DNA from: Straminergon stramineum
Taxonomy: Eukaryota; Streptophyta; Bryopsida; Hypnales; Calliergonaceae
DNA length: 64,000 bases
Assembly: GCA_963920665.1 (NCBI GenBank)
Contig: OY987266.1
Location: 11,847,001 to 11,911,000 of the forward strand
Direction of reading: 5' to 3'
Below the pieces are notes generated by a model. That model made no database searches. It had not been told where the DNA came from and worked only from the letters and a program-made list of their open reading frames with translations. The position numbers were made by a program, and so were the translations under genes. Every line of letters starts with the position of its first letter. Position 1 is the stretch's first letter. Below are positions 12,241-25,249 of this stretch, piece by piece.

Positions 12241-12590
12241 GCCCAGCTATCCTACCGCTTGTCAGATGGCCTGTCCACCCGGTCCGACAACTTGTCTGTC
12301 CGCCCCGTCTACCCCATTCGCTCGCATTCCGACAACCCGTCGAATGGCCTATCTACTTTGTTCGCCCGTCAAACGGCTCGTTCACTCAGTCCAACTACAT
12401 GTCTAACCGCTCGTCCGCTTGCTTGTCCAATCTTCCGACCACCTGTCCAACGGCCCATTCGTCCACTAGCCCACCTGCCGGACGGCGACCAAGCCTCTTC
12501 TGATAGCGTCTATAGCGTCCGCTCAAATCAGACCACTGGACGTCAAGACGTCCGATTTTTGGATGCGATTTGGTTGCGGACATACATCTG

Positions 12591-15229
12591 AGACAACCCT
12601 AGAGAAAGATGCCCTTTTTATAGGTAGCCAGGTACCCCACCTCCATTGTAAATTACTTATTGGTAACTCCATTCCAACGACAAGATCCCTAGATCTTCAC
12701 TAGATTTTCACCTACACCTAGGATGTTGACTTCCTAGTTCCTATAATGGTCCAATTTCTAACTTTTGGAGATTAACTCCAAATCACAAACGGATTGCGCC
12801 ATTGGTTCTAGAAGTCCTCTTTAAGCCTTTGGAAATCCCCCAACCCTTTTTCCTTCGCAAAAGTACCCATCAAAATGAAGCGCCATCTTTAGTAAATAAA
12901 AGATTAAAAATCTAACTTTTGGAGGTTGCCTTTTCTGAAAAACTTGATTGGCTAGGGTTGTTTGGAAGATCCAAGGGGTTAGGAAAAGACCTTTCATTAA
13001 CTTTTTTTCAATTTCATGTGCTCCCAGGATGGTGGTCAACTCCACGTAAATATCGCCATGTTGTTTAAATTGAAAGGAACCTCCCGGTTTGGGCACCTCC
13101 CACTATTAGAATGTCTTGAAACTTGTCAGAGTGTGTTAATGACATAAATGAACCTATACAAATATTTAGTGAGATTTTATTGCCCTTTGAATAATTCCTA
13201 GAAATTTCCTGTCATGAGTTTTGAAGATTGATCTCCCGCAAAGGGTGTTTCTGCAAGTCAGAAAATTACGAAACTTTTTGTGGGACCTCTCATGGAATCC
13301 TACAATGATTATGAAATTTCATACTTTTACTTTACACATACAGAAATGGAGGGGATAAATGCTATCCTTTGTTAAATATTTGTGAAATACGAAATCTTTC
13401 ACACACCAGGGAATCTTGACGAATGGACTTTACTTGCAATTTTCTAGCATGTTGTTGAACCTAGATCACCATTCAATGGTTGCAGAATCCTCCACAGGAC
13501 TATCTTGATGTAATAATCCCTACAATACTAACAATTGGAGCTTCTAAGGTTTTGTCGGTGGAATGGGGAAACTGAGACCTATCCTCGGAAAGGTACCTAG
13601 GGATCACATTGGACTTCTCTCGGCTCAATCTTAGCTAAACTAGGTCATTGGCTTAGTAGATTCAGCTATGTTAGAACAACATCACTCAAACTTTCTAGCT
13701 TCCACCGTTCTAGATTCTAACCTATGTACAAGTGGGCATTTGGGGTGTCTTAGACCTAAAACCCTATTTTAGACCAAATACCTACTTTGGTAAGTCATAT
13801 CCTATTTTGTCCTTACGCTCTTTTTTGGGCTTTTGGCATCTAATCACCTATTTTGAAAAATTTGAAAAAACAACAACTATGAGTTCCAAGTGACGAATTG
13901 GGAGCTCACAATACCAAATATCATTTATTTTACAAATGAAAAAAAGAAGATGTTGAAACTTTGTATATACATGCATTTTTTTAGTTTACCTTTTATTCTC
14001 TCTACTAAATAAGGCAAGAACTAAAGTAAGAGTGAGCATAGGATGCTTCAAAAAATTTCATGCTCTAAAAGTATCTCTATAAAACTAATCTAACGCAAGG
14101 GTTGTCAACTTGGACATCTCTTGGCAAAATGATATCTTAAAGACATCCGATTAGACTTAGTAGACATCAAGTGCATCCACTTGGAGTCACCAAGGTAAAG
14201 AAAGATTTATCCCTGGTGAACAAACAATGATCTACAAACAAGAAATTACCTTTTTTGGATGAGAGACACAAAATTGCTTCAAAATTGCAAATCACATATG
14301 ACTTTAGGTAGATGGTTAGATGAGAGATAACATTTGGTGGACAAACAAATGCTTTTGATTAAAATATAAGCTTTTTGGTGAACTAGAGGATATGACTTTG
14401 GAAAGATGCAAAAATAAGAGACAACAAAGACAAAGAGATTTGCTTCACAATAGTAGAATTTAGTCCCAAAATCTATGGTTGAAATCTAAATGAACTTTGG
14501 AATGAATGGCAAAGTTTACCTCATAAATGTACTCCATGTACTCATAGTATTTTTTGTTACTAACTCAAGAAATATTATTTCTTCAAAAATATAGATATTT
14601 TAGGGGATTAGACCATTAGCCATCCTATAGTCCACATTCATAATGCTTCTACAACTGGAGGATTAGCCAAAACATTTTGTTTCTTATCCACTTTTTGCTG
14701 TAGAAGAGAATGCCACATAACCTCCTAAATTTCAACAATAATAACAACTACACCCCATCTATCAGAAGGATTCCCTCACATAGAAAATAACATATCAAAG
14801 TATAGGTAAATCACTTGAAGTTACTTGTTTGTTTTTCCTCAAAGTACTTTCCATATTTTTGATAAATTTGATGTACTTTTCATTCTCACAAAGTACTTTT
14901 TCAAGCTTGGAAAAAACATTTTTACAATTTGATGGACAACAAAAACAAATCTCTACAAGGTTACTCACCTATTGCATCTCCATACAAACCCAAAAGATTT
15001 TGTTCTTCAATCCAAGAAAATAGCTGAACCTCAGTACATCCCCCCAAAGTACTTTTTTGACGTATTTTTTAGGGGTGTAGTGTGCTTCTACCCTGCAATC
15101 GCCTGATTCGATTCGATTCCTCGAGAACTTCCAGCACAAGTCTCTCTCGCTCTCTGTCTCTATATCACCTCTCACCTTCAGCTGCAGACTCCTCTTTCCT
15201 TTCTGGACTTCATGTTGCGGAGTGTGGTT
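12591..15229. other. Intergenic spacer, no gene seen
   Basis: About 2.6 kb with no supported gene or RNA. The words near 15076-15096 (GTGTAGTGTGCTTCTACCCT) recur near 29731-29750, which marks a dispersed repeat of unknown type. Confidence 0.5.
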
Positions 15230-15608
15230 TCACTCAAACTTAAGTTACTCCATGATCGATTGAACTAACTTGCATATATGGTGCTCACCGACTTGAGGCC
15301 AGTTTCAAGTTAAGCAAGTAGAATAATTAATCCTTAGCTTTAGAACTTGGATAAACATCAGAAAACTTCTTGGTGGGACTGTCAATTAGCCATCACAATA
15401 CCTCGCACAGGCCACGTACAGAGGAGCAGCTAGGATTATATATATTGACATGCTCTGTGGCAAGCTACCTAGGCTTTTGGTTAATTACGTTTGTTGTGAG
15501 TAATTAGTTGTCTGGACATCAGCGTAGCAGACACCCACTCAACGGAGCTTTCACAACTCGGATCGAGTTCCACTTGCTTGCACTGGCGAGTACGTTGATC
15601 GATTTCAG

Positions 15609-16174
15609 GTGAGTCCACATTTCAGGAACTTATGGAATTCATTTCATGATCAGCAACTTGTGCTCTGCATATGTTGCAGTCCACGACTGCGCTTAGACTA
15701 ACAGACGGTAAACCTAAAATATTACAAATGCACGAATAGCGTGAACAGACGGGTTGCTTAGCACTCAAATTCCATCGACCAGGAAGCGATTTCAGCGATT
15801 GGAATTTCGCCTCCTCAAAGTGGGGATCGAGCACATACTGAAAGGTTAGCGGCTGAACGCACAGCACGCTTCAAGCTCACTGTAGTAATTAAAGGAAGAT
15901 TAGGAACCATGATCAAAAAGCCTTCTTTTAATGCTGTCTGGAAATGTTTGTGCGTGGATGGCTAGCTGCTTCTGCTTTGACACATGAACATTACTGAGAA
16001 TCCATTTGTTTCAGTCCTATCAGTTGTGCATCCTCACTTGTCATCGAGAAAAGATTTAACTAAACTAAGCGGGAAACAACAATTATGGCTCTTGAAATAA
16101 ATTCTTGGCTAATTCAGTGGGAAATAGTGCAACATTCAGAACAACTAACTTAAAGTTGTAGGTTGTCTCTTTGC
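15609..16174 (+). other. Probable 5' UTR intron of B3 gene B
   Basis: GATTTCAG followed by GTGAGTCC at 15609 makes a strong donor, and CTCTTTGCAG ending at 16174 a strong acceptor. Both sites are kept in the inverted copy (donor reads GTGTGT there) although the intervening sequence has diverged. This suggests a non-coding first exon ending at 15608 and a transcription start left of it. Confidence 0.55.
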
Positions 16175-16249
16175 AGGTGTATCCAAGCTTGTAAGCTCCA
16201 GTTGAGTGAATCGCACGCAGGCACAAACATCTCCATCAGGAGCCCAGAA

Positions 16250-17541
16250 ATGAAGCCCTCCATGAAACAGGTGGTCGCCAACATGAATGATGCTCTTGCA
16301 CAGATGCGGCGTTCAGGAAGCATCTATTTTCTGAAGTCACTCCCGAAGACAGCGATACGGAAACGAGATCCATATGGGAAATATGCAGAATTGGTAAGCC
16401 ATTAACCTACTGCACTATTCCTGTCAATTTTGATTATTCTTAACCTTGTTCCCCTAAATCCTAATTGGGTGGTCTCATGAAGTACTTCCGTGGGTCTTTT
16501 TTTGGTTCCTACAGACTCTACCAGTACATTTTGTACAAGAACACTCCGACAAGATTGAGGAATGGGTTATCCTCCGAGTTCAGTTATCACGTGGAAAATC
16601 CTCAAGGCCATGGCTTGTGAAACTCAGAGTTGATAAAACGGCACTAGTTTGTATTGCTCTTGGATGGCATTCTTTTGTCGTTGGCAATCGTCTCAAGCAG
16701 GGCGATTCTTTGATTTTCCTTCTGAAGGAGGATTCGAGATCAGAGTTCGAGGTCCATCTGTTTCGAGGACCCCAGGGGTCTCCATACTTTCCAGACGAGG
16801 GGGAAAATTCTCGTATTGATGAAGAAGAATCCGCAAAATACGTTTCTGACTCGGAAAAAGAATCTGAAGAATATCAAGTGACTTCTGACTCGGAAGAAGA
16901 AACATATTCTCCTTCGCCTAGCCACCATGAGGTTGAGCTTAACAAGGCATTCATCAAAAAGTTCAGGAATTGCAAAGCTGCACCATTCCCACGTACCAAG
17001 CCCTTGGAAAAGCACCGCACGTATCCTGGCTTCCGCAAACGATTGACCGCCAGCAGTATCACAGGATCTAATGGTGACAGTACTTCAGGACAATTTGTGA
17101 GTTTTTTCACGAGGATCCTCTACTTCAATATTAGAACAGCCATGCAAATGGCCTTTTCTGAGATTGCCGATAGCTAGGTAGTGATGCATTTATCATTGAA
17201 GATCGTCCCTGCTTTTTGCTTCGAAGACTGTTTTCCACTTCCCATCCAATGCTTTTCAATATTGATTTGAATCTGTCTTGGCCTTGCGCGTGTAGGATTT
17301 TCCGTGGAGCTTTGTGAAGACCCATGGAAATCAGGTCCACGGTTCTGTCAAACTCCAAGGAATACATGAAGATTCCCCGGCTTATTCTGTAACATGTCGT
17401 CGGAGGCCGCAACACAGTTTGAGGGTATCCTTCAATTCTACTGAATGGAGCAGATTTGTGAAAGAGAATGGATTGAAGAACGGTCACGAGCTTCAGTTTT
17501 CACTGATTGATGAATCATACTTCGTGGTTAGAAAAGTTTAG
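16250..17541 (+). CDS. Two-B3-domain (REM-type) transcription factor, gene B
   Basis: Predicted 323-residue nuclear protein in three coding exons: 16250-16393, 16515-17096 and 17296-17541. The boundaries are GTAAGC, CTACAG, GTGAGT and GTGTAG, all in phase 0. The first B3 domain spans about residues 20-132 and is split by intron 1 (RRSGSIYFLKSLPKTAI, then KIEEWVILRVQL, SRPWLVKL, NRLKQGDSLIFLL). An acidic Ser/Glu/Asp linker follows (about 140-180, SEKESEEY and SDSEEE), then the motif FRKRLTA and the second B3 domain (243-323), ending SYFVVRKV. The acidic linker could act in activation or protein binding, which is inference. The start is the first ATG after the UTR acceptor and aligns with gene C. 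The coding sequence is identical to gene B-prime. Confidence 0.88.
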
Positions 17542-18929
17542 GTGACTTTGTTCAGGTGCCGCGGTCTTTGCAGAGAAGTGGAACAATTCTCACGAGCTCC
17601 TGATTACGGGAACAAGGCGTTTATCTTTCATTTTTTGGTTACATTTTAATTACTATGATTGGTGTAGTTACGTTTGCAGCGTACATTCATACAGACATCT
17701 TACTGCTACTAATATTCATAGCTCACAGTTTTGATGAGAAACTAGGCTATTGTAAGCCTCCGAAAATGTGATGACACTTCTTTGATTCTCTATTATACTA
17801 GTGACTTTTGTAACTTCTGTTTTTCGGGTAATTTTTCCTGTTGACGTCTAATGGTGAAGATATTAGTTGCGTGGTGGTGAGGATGTGAAATGTTTGGTTC
17901 AGCGCGAGAGCCCACGCTCTTGTTGATTTGACCGAATTAGTTTGTTGGACTGTTACTTTTGCCAGCTCTAGGGGCAGAGAACTCATCGCCACTTAATTAG
18001 TTCTTCTGGTGTTTGAAGCATGAATCGATCATTTGGGGTTGTGGCATTTCATTTGTGAAGTGCTGCTGTCTCTTTCTTGTTCATTTTTGGTTTACTGAAT
18101 ATGTGAGCAGGCTCAAATGTCAATTTCTGCGGCTTGACTGTCTTCTTGGATGCTGGGCATTGTCCATTTCAAATGGCAGCAATTCATATATTCCAGCGGA
18201 ACCATGGAGGAGAGTTTCATTCGGTGGTTCAGATTTTGTTGTGTGCTAAACATGGATTTTATAGATCTCCGTGATATGATCTTGAGATCTCAGTATCGTT
18301 TAATGATTCGCCATAGGTGTAGTGCTTTTGCGTCGTGCTTGTGAGAGGTTTTGATTAGAGGTATACTAATCTGCGACTGAGTTTGAAGTTGGGCGTGAAC
18401 TTATCGCTGAAATGGCACTGGCAAAGCCAATAGAACTAACTCATCCAAGATTAGTCGATTCATTCCAGAGTACAGATTCATCTCAAGATTGTATTGTAAT
18501 TTAGCGATTTCATCCCCTCAGAAAGGAAGAATCTAGAATCAAAACATTATTTCCTTCAAAAATAGTTTTGAGCAACCAATCATTCAAAACAGAGTCCTTG
18601 TTGAGTTTCTAAATTATATGACATAAACTCCAAAACTTATTATTCTTCACTCTTTTTCAAATAATTTGATTTGGTATGCAAGCAATGCAATCTGAATTGT
18701 GAAAAATTGCTTGTTAATTTAATTTTTCCATTATTACAACGTGACATAGCAATGCAAATCTAGAATTCAACATGTTTTCATATTTTTCATAAAATTTAAA
18801 ATAATGTTAATTTGATACATACATACTTGAGATAAAAAAAATTATCATTATGGAATAAAATTTTAGAAATTGTTGAAAAAATGATTTTTTATAATCAATT
18901 ATCACTAGAAAAGCCAAAAATATTTTTGT

Positions 18930-19380
18930 CTATTCAACTCCAAATCCAACACTCTGAGTTTTCCAGCTTATTCCAACTTTATCTTTTTCTATTAGTCCTT
19001 TAAAGACCAAACAACTACTTTTTTGTTCTCATACGTTTTAGATGTTTGAAAACTTCAATTAACCCTTTAAAGAGCAACTACAATCATTTTTTTGTTTTCA
19101 TACTTTTGAGCAGTTTGAAAAATTCATATGGAGATATTCATTTGCGCAGAAAATTAATATTTAGGACCAACACATACAATGTTGTTGACTAGATCTAGAG
19201 GTTATACATTTTGTCCTCTTTTAAATTTCAATATGATAAATCAAAATAGTAATTTTGATCTCTAGAGTCCGTGGTTTTCATAGGGTTAGCTCAAATCAAT
19301 AATATAGACTCAATTTGGGGCTCTTTGGACATTAGGGAGTTCATATGTCATGGCAAGGCATCCAAAATGCATTAAAAAAA
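18930..19380. repeat. Outer part of the B3-unit 3' flank (shared module X)
   Basis: In reverse orientation this matches 3270-3420 and 54590-54720 (words such as TTTTGGATGCC, TTGATTTGAGCT and AACACTCTGAGTTTTCC). It is part of the ancestral flank copied with the B3 genes. Confidence 0.55.
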
Positions 19381-21229
19381 ATGGAATTTACAATAGTGAG
19401 AAAATATTATGTTCCATATGAGAGTGACAATACCAAACTCTTTATTACCAGAATATGCTAGTCCAGAATATCACATATCAAACTCTTAATTATCACATTT
19501 GTATCTAGAGCTTCTTGTTACATTACAAAGTATATTAGTTAAAGTACAAAGGAAGTTCTGGTTTAGGCAAAGTAATGAGGAAAGTAATAGTGCCTAATTG
19601 TAATGTTGACCTAACTCTAGTAGCAATATGTAGAATCAAATAAATAAGGCTATGTTTACAAGTAGGATGACAAAACCTTGAAGTGTAATTGTCTATAATG
19701 TCAATTTCATTAAAATGGCATGGTTCAAGTAACATGTCTCAAAAACAAAATCTATATGTGTCCTAGTTTTGGCCTAAAATTAGGCCTTTGTCATAATTAA
19801 ATTTCAATTTTTGCCTTGCCGAGAATCGCCATTTTAATGAAATTCACGTTCTATAATAGTATATTTATTGCACTCATGTTCTAAAATTTGAAGGGAGAAT
19901 ATAGGTTATGATACTAGAGAGGATTATTTTAGGGAGCTAAATGTATTGTAGGTATTATTGTGCAAACAAGCATTTGAGCACAGTTTTTGTTGCTAAATTG
20001 TTTACATTTTGTTGGATCTTGCTGGGAATCCCAAGTGCTCTCCACATTTTTCTAGCTTACATTGTTTGGACACTATGTGAATAACTTATGAAATTTTAAA
20101 GTATTAAATATAATTAGAGAGAGAGAGAGTTGACTATAGACCTTCATGAGTAGAAGCTATACATTTTAGGTAAAGTATTGTTACCTTAACTTCTAAAAAT
20201 GCTTGAATACATTTGCCCTAGTGGTATAGAATGTGAATTTTAATTAGGATATATTTGAAAGAACAAAAAAGCCTTGTTGATATGAGTTTTTTGGAGATTT
20301 ATTAAATACCAATGGAAAGGATGCATAGAATTTGTGATATAATTATGAACATTTCATTATATTTTGAATTCTTAAACAAGTCAAAATTATAGTGTAGTTC
20401 TCTATATAATGTCACTTTGTTAGGCCCTAAGGTGTCATCAAGAAGGTTCAAATCCCTTACCAATTTTTACTTTGCATAGACATGTCACATTGAAGGTGGT
20501 TATGTGATCACCTTCTTAATAAAAAAAATCTTTAAAATGTAGAAAATTGTTCATATGACATTGACTTTTAATCCTTGAAGTTCCTTCAGTTGACTATTTT
20601 CTTGCAAAATGTCTAACTACTATCACTTTTTAGTGCATTGAGCGAAATTGAAATATAAAAAAAAATTTCAAAATTTCAAGATTCAAATTAATGAAGGAAT
20701 TTGTAGAAAAAATTCAGCTTGTTTGATTGTGTAAATAAGTAAATTGCAAGACTATAACATTTGAAGTTAAGGAAAAATAAAATTTGGGCCCTAACCAACA
20801 AGGTTAGTATAATTTGACTCAACTTTGTAGAGAAAGAGGCATTGTGGCCAATTTTGGAAACTTAGACTCTTGAATAGGTAGTCATGTTAGCTACTTGCAT
20901 GCCTATTTTAAAAAATAATGGAGGTGTCTAATACACACCAAATCATCTTGCATTAAGAAGATATCTCTTGAAAAAGCAACTATGTATATGATTAAGGTTT
21001 CAATTTTTCTTTTAAGAATTGAAGTTTTTAAAGAATCCAAATTCCAACAATCAAGAGAAATTTTTCCTTCTCTAAATAAATTAATATTTAAATAATGAAG
21101 AAATTTCATGAATTTATACTAGAATTTGAGCTAGTGGTTCTAAAATTGATCTAAATTAAAACTATCATTTTTAGAGCAAGGTCATTGAAAGAACCACTAG
21201 TATTGCATATTTGTCACAAGGGGAGTGTT

Positions 21230-21341
21230 GGTCAATTGGAGCTTTTTCTCGTGATAACTTTTGAAGCATGACTCACATCAACTTGAAATTTTTATTGGAA
21301 ATGACTATCTTTACTTTCATCTCATGTTTTTCAAAACATTT

Positions 21342-21408
<67 letters not shown>

Positions 21409-21860
21409 TTTAAAATTTAAATTTTTTTAAAATTTTAAATTTTAAATTTTAAATTTTTTTTTAAATTCAATTTAATTAATTCGTCACATTTGAGTTTTAA
21501 GAGTTTTTCGTATTATGGAGTCTCCAAAGTTAATGATGTAGAGCTAAAATTTATGATGTCTATTCCCATAGTAGGAAGTCATGTTTCTACTAAGGGGCAT
21601 TTAGATTATGTCCTCTACATTCATGCAAATAGGACTCCCTTGAATGTGCACTTTTGAACATTGAAGATGGTTTCAAGATCATTCTTTCGATGAAATCTCT
21701 TCACCATGAAGTCTTTCTAAATATTCAATTTTTCGTTTCCTTATAAAACTAATCCTATTTTTTACAAATTAAAAAGTCAAAGTATTTATTTTCTTGCGAT
21801 TCTACACTTTTTAAGTTCTCCTACTTAGAAAATCTTTTAAAAGATTTCCTACATTAAGGA
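21230..21860. repeat. Diverged single-arm relative of the palindromic element
   Basis: Collinear with the left arm 23210-23690 but much decayed: shared words include CATTCATGCAAATAGG, a GTGCAC-TT run, GATGAAATCTCTTCACCATGAAGTC versus CTCAAATCTCATCATCAAGAAGTC, and CTACAAATTAAAA-like ends. An AT microsatellite has expanded inside it. It shows that the family also exists without the foldback arrangement. Confidence 0.55.
21345..21400. repeat. (AT)n microsatellite
   Basis: A pure AT dinucleotide run of about 55 bp followed by poly-T. Confidence 0.95.
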
Positions 21861-23163
21861 TCAAGAGAAGAATCCACAGACCTCTAGGCATCCATCAATA
21901 TGTACAATGTGTTAGACATAGCAATGCAAATTGTCACTTAATTGGTTGAAGTTAATAGATCTCCATAGCAATATCATATTACAAACAAACATGGTAGACA
22001 TCCCTTGATTATGGGGGATCCATTATTACAAAAACTTGCAACTAAGAGACATGCTACAAATGGTATGCCCTTGCATAGTTTTCCCATTGATGAAAGTAGT
22101 AAGTTGTTGGAGCTGTAGGTGGAGAAGCCACCTATTGGTGATGGTCAAGTTACACAAATCTCCCATGCACTCCCACGAAAGGTTGTTTAGGCCCCCAATT
22201 CATCAAACACTTTGAAGTTGATATGTGACTTTCCATTCATTTGTTACCAAAGTTGCAATGGTACTTGAGCCCTAAGTATTGTCATTAAATACAAAATTGA
22301 ATGCCAAGGGCAAGCTTACTTAATTTGATGACTTTTAACTTAGTTGTAGCTCTTGGGAGAGTTTTCTTTGTGAGTTTTTGTAAGGAGGTGTGTAAAAAGA
22401 GTAAGTTTTAGGTAGATGCAAGTAACAATTTTGAAATGAAATTATTCAAATTTTGCTTTCCCATATTTTAAGAATACTTATTCATTCATAAGCTATTTTT
22501 TCCTATATGATTTCTAACATTTTTATACTATAAATTTTCCTAGTCTAACTAGTGTCCTAGACCCATCTAACTTCACAAAGATCATAGCTTAGACTCTAAC
22601 CTATGCTATCTAAGATGAAAATAGCTAGCATTGGGGTAGACAATGTGAGTTCTAAAGTCAATAGTCATGAGCCATGTCTATGAGACTTGAATGTCCTTGT
22701 TTATATTTTTCTACAAGATAACATTCATCTCCCTTCTGCCCTTGATATAGTTGGAGCAAAAATTTGCAACACAAGCAATAGCTTGAGGATTAGCTTTCTT
22801 TGTTTTTTCATACTTGCATTATTGATATAAGACCAAATTGCAAGTTTTTCTAAATACAATGATATGTTAATTAGAATCAAGTTTTTAAAAGATGCATTTT
22901 TTATTTAAACAATAAATGTCTAACAATAAAGATATCTAATACTAAATATCAATTTTACTATTGTAAAACTTAGCACTTTTCATGGCATGCAACTTGGAAA
23001 AGTAATTCTAGTTTCTAGAGCTAAATGACAATGAGTCTTACAATTGTTGGTGCCCATAATTGCCCCAATCTAATTGAATCAACAATAACAATTAACACAT
23101 CTATGAAATCAACATAAAAAATACATGACATTCCAACCTAAGTTATGACATTAGGCTACCGAG

Positions 23164-24215
23164 GTGATTGCAAGAAACACCTGCCAGTTTCGTTGCGTTT
23201 TTTTTTGGAGCACTATAACTTTTGAATTATGAATCCAATTCCAAAACCAAATAACTATTTCTAGATATCTTTCTTGTTATTGTATTCCTTATTTTTCAGA
23301 AATTTTAAAAAAATCATTTTATATTTAAAAGTCAATTTTGTTAATATGTCACACTTTGACGTTTAGGGTTTTTTTATACTATTGAGTGGTTTAAATTAGT
23401 GATTTTTAGCTGAAATTTCTATGGTACATTAGTTTAGTAGGCATACATGTGCCTACCAAAGGAAATCTAAAAATTCATTATTTTATATCCTCCACGTTCA
23501 TGCAAATAGGCCTCTCTTACGTGCACAATTCTAAACAATAGAGATAGTTTTGAACTCATTTTTTTGCTCAAATCTCATCATCAAGAAGTCCTCCCAAATG
23601 GAAAATTTTTAGTTTTGTTGAAAATTATTTTTCATATTTTCTACAAATTAAAACGTCAAAATACGTATTTTCCATGCTAGAATTCTATGTCCCAAAATAT
23701 GTCGTGGAAAATACGTATTTTGACGTTTTAATTTGTAGAAAATATGAAAAATAATTTTCAACAAAACTAAAAATTTTCCATTTGGGAGGACTTCTTGATG
23801 ATGAGATTTGAGCAAAAAAATGAGTTCAAAACTATCTCTATTGTTTAGAATTGTGCACGTAAGAGAGGCCTATTTGCATGAACGTGGAGGATATAAAATA
23901 ATGAATTTTTAGATTTCCTTTGGTAGGCACATGTATGCCTACTAAACTAATGTACCATAGAAATTTCAGCTGAAAATCACTAATTTAAACCACTCAATAG
24001 TATAAAAAAACCCTAAACGTCAAAGTATGACATATTAACAAAATTGACTTTTAAATATAAAATGATTTTTTAAAATTTCTGAAAAATAAGGAATACAATA
24101 ACAAGAAAGATATCTAGAAATAGTTTTTTTGGTTTTGGAATTGGATTCATAATTCAAAAGTTATAGCGCTCGAAAAAAAAATGCAACGAAACTAGCAAGT
24201 GTTTCTTGCAATCAC
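23164..24215. mobile_element. 1052-bp near-perfect palindromic (foldback) element
   Basis: Two 511-nt arms (23164-23674 and 23705-24215) flank a 30-nt loop. The arms are reverse complements with only scattered substitutions (for example GTCACACTTTG against GTCATACTTTG) and no net indel. The termini read GTGATTGCAAGAAACAC at the left and the same reversed at the right. Flanking octamers CTACCGAG and CCACCAGG match at 5 of 8 positions, so an old 8-bp target duplication is possible but unproven. There is no coding frame. A transcript crossing it would fold into a roughly 500-bp double-stranded RNA. Confidence 0.85.
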
Positions 24216-25249
24216 CCACCAGGGAGTGAAAATGGTTTAAAACTTGAAGAAGATAGCTCACTAAATTCCTTTCAAACAATTATGTCAACTATTCTATGGA
24301 TAACTACATTTGAAGGTTGAAATTCTAAGAGTTTAACAATTACATCTAAATATGCCCTTTGAGATTATGGCATACCATTTTGCAATCATGAATGAAAATG
24401 TTAATACAAAGGTATTTGTACATAGAGTTATGACCCACTACATGACAATGAGAAAGCAATTTTTGTAGCCCAAAGTGCACAAATAATTCCAATGTTTTCA
24501 AGCCATTTTGCATACTAAATGTTGTTAGTGGTTAAATAAAGTTGTAGTAACTATTTTTCTATGTGTCTTGCAACTACACCTATATGAATCAATCTTCCAA
24601 GAGCCATTTGTGATCATGAGAAAAAAATTTGTAATCAGGATTGAACTCAAGATCAACTATTTACTAATAGGTTGTAAATTGAAGACGAAATCTAGCTATG
24701 GCATTGAAGTACATGAAAGTGGAGTGGCAAATACATGGATAGGCAAGAGAGATGGAATTCCTGGATTTTTATATACATAGTGTAGGACATTGTGGGATGA
24801 TGACAAGATGTTCAAGGAGAAGGTGGATTGTTTTGTGTATGAAAGATTTTTTCTCTATGTAATTTAATTTGATTTTGTGCTTGTCAACATTAGAGAAATT
24901 TGGGCCTTGGAGAGGGTCATTTGACTTTGGGATGATATGCAAATACAATGAAAAAAAATTTAATTTTAAAAAATCACAAATCTGATGGGGTACACAAGTT
25001 GACACAAATTGGCAAGATTCTCTATGACAAGATTTGGGCAGATTTTTTCTCCTTTTGCACACTTGCATGCATCAAGCGACATTCCAAAGGGCTGAAATTT
25101 TTTCTAATGAATAGGTAAAGTTGAAGTTACAATTGGATATTTGGATTCGTTAAGATCCAAAAATTTGGGTCTCTCAAATAGTCAAATTGATAGTAATATG
25201 GAAAAGGTGACATGAGAATTGAACCTTATGATGAGGTTATATCTACTGA
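24216..25249. other. Intergenic spacer, nothing recognised
   Basis: AT-rich, no gene. Short open frames near 24568-25068 have no recognisable domain. Confidence 0.5.

Larger units (their letters stand above)
9985..12590. mobile_element. Large foldback element with GC-rich outer arms
   Basis: The inner arms 10921-11256 and 11656-12004 are inverted copies of each other at roughly 85-90 percent identity: CTACTATTCAATACTACAAG on the left pairs with the same word reversed on the right, as do the stretches around AAAGCTAAACCCTAAA and TTTGATGCCACACATC. About 400 bp of AT-rich loop lies between them. Outside the inner arms are compositionally distinct GC-rich blocks (10010-10920 and 12005-12560) built from GCGGACGG/CCGTCCGC-like words and hairpin modules. 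No transposase frame is present, so it is non-autonomous. Outer limits are approximate because I did not find a clean target duplication. The many open frames here (Arg/Pro/Ser/Thr-rich on both strands) are compositional artefacts. Confidence 0.65.
15230..18940 (+). repeat. Segmental duplication unit carrying B3 gene B (inverted copy at 38930-42600)
   Basis: The unit is the reverse complement of about 38930-42600. From 16162 to 18478 every stretch that I compared by eye is identical and collinear without indels (paired positions sum to 57860). The left flank (15230-16161) and right flank (18479-18940) are clearly homologous but carry frequent substitutions and small indels. The first mismatch on the left is at 16161 and on the right at 18479. 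Confidence 0.85.
19381..23163. other. AT-rich spacer with simple repeats and old element remains
   Basis: No supported gene. It contains GA-rich (about 20116-20130) and AT microsatellites, a remnant of the palindrome family's arm (about 21230-21860), and a block (about 20650-21230) that reappears in reverse at about 44990-45600. Confidence 0.5.

Noticed and set aside
10010..12591. Many overlapping open frames rich in Arg, Pro, Ser and Thr on both strands
   Set aside because: They come from the GC-rich repeat words of the foldback element; no domain, and frames are open on both strands at once.
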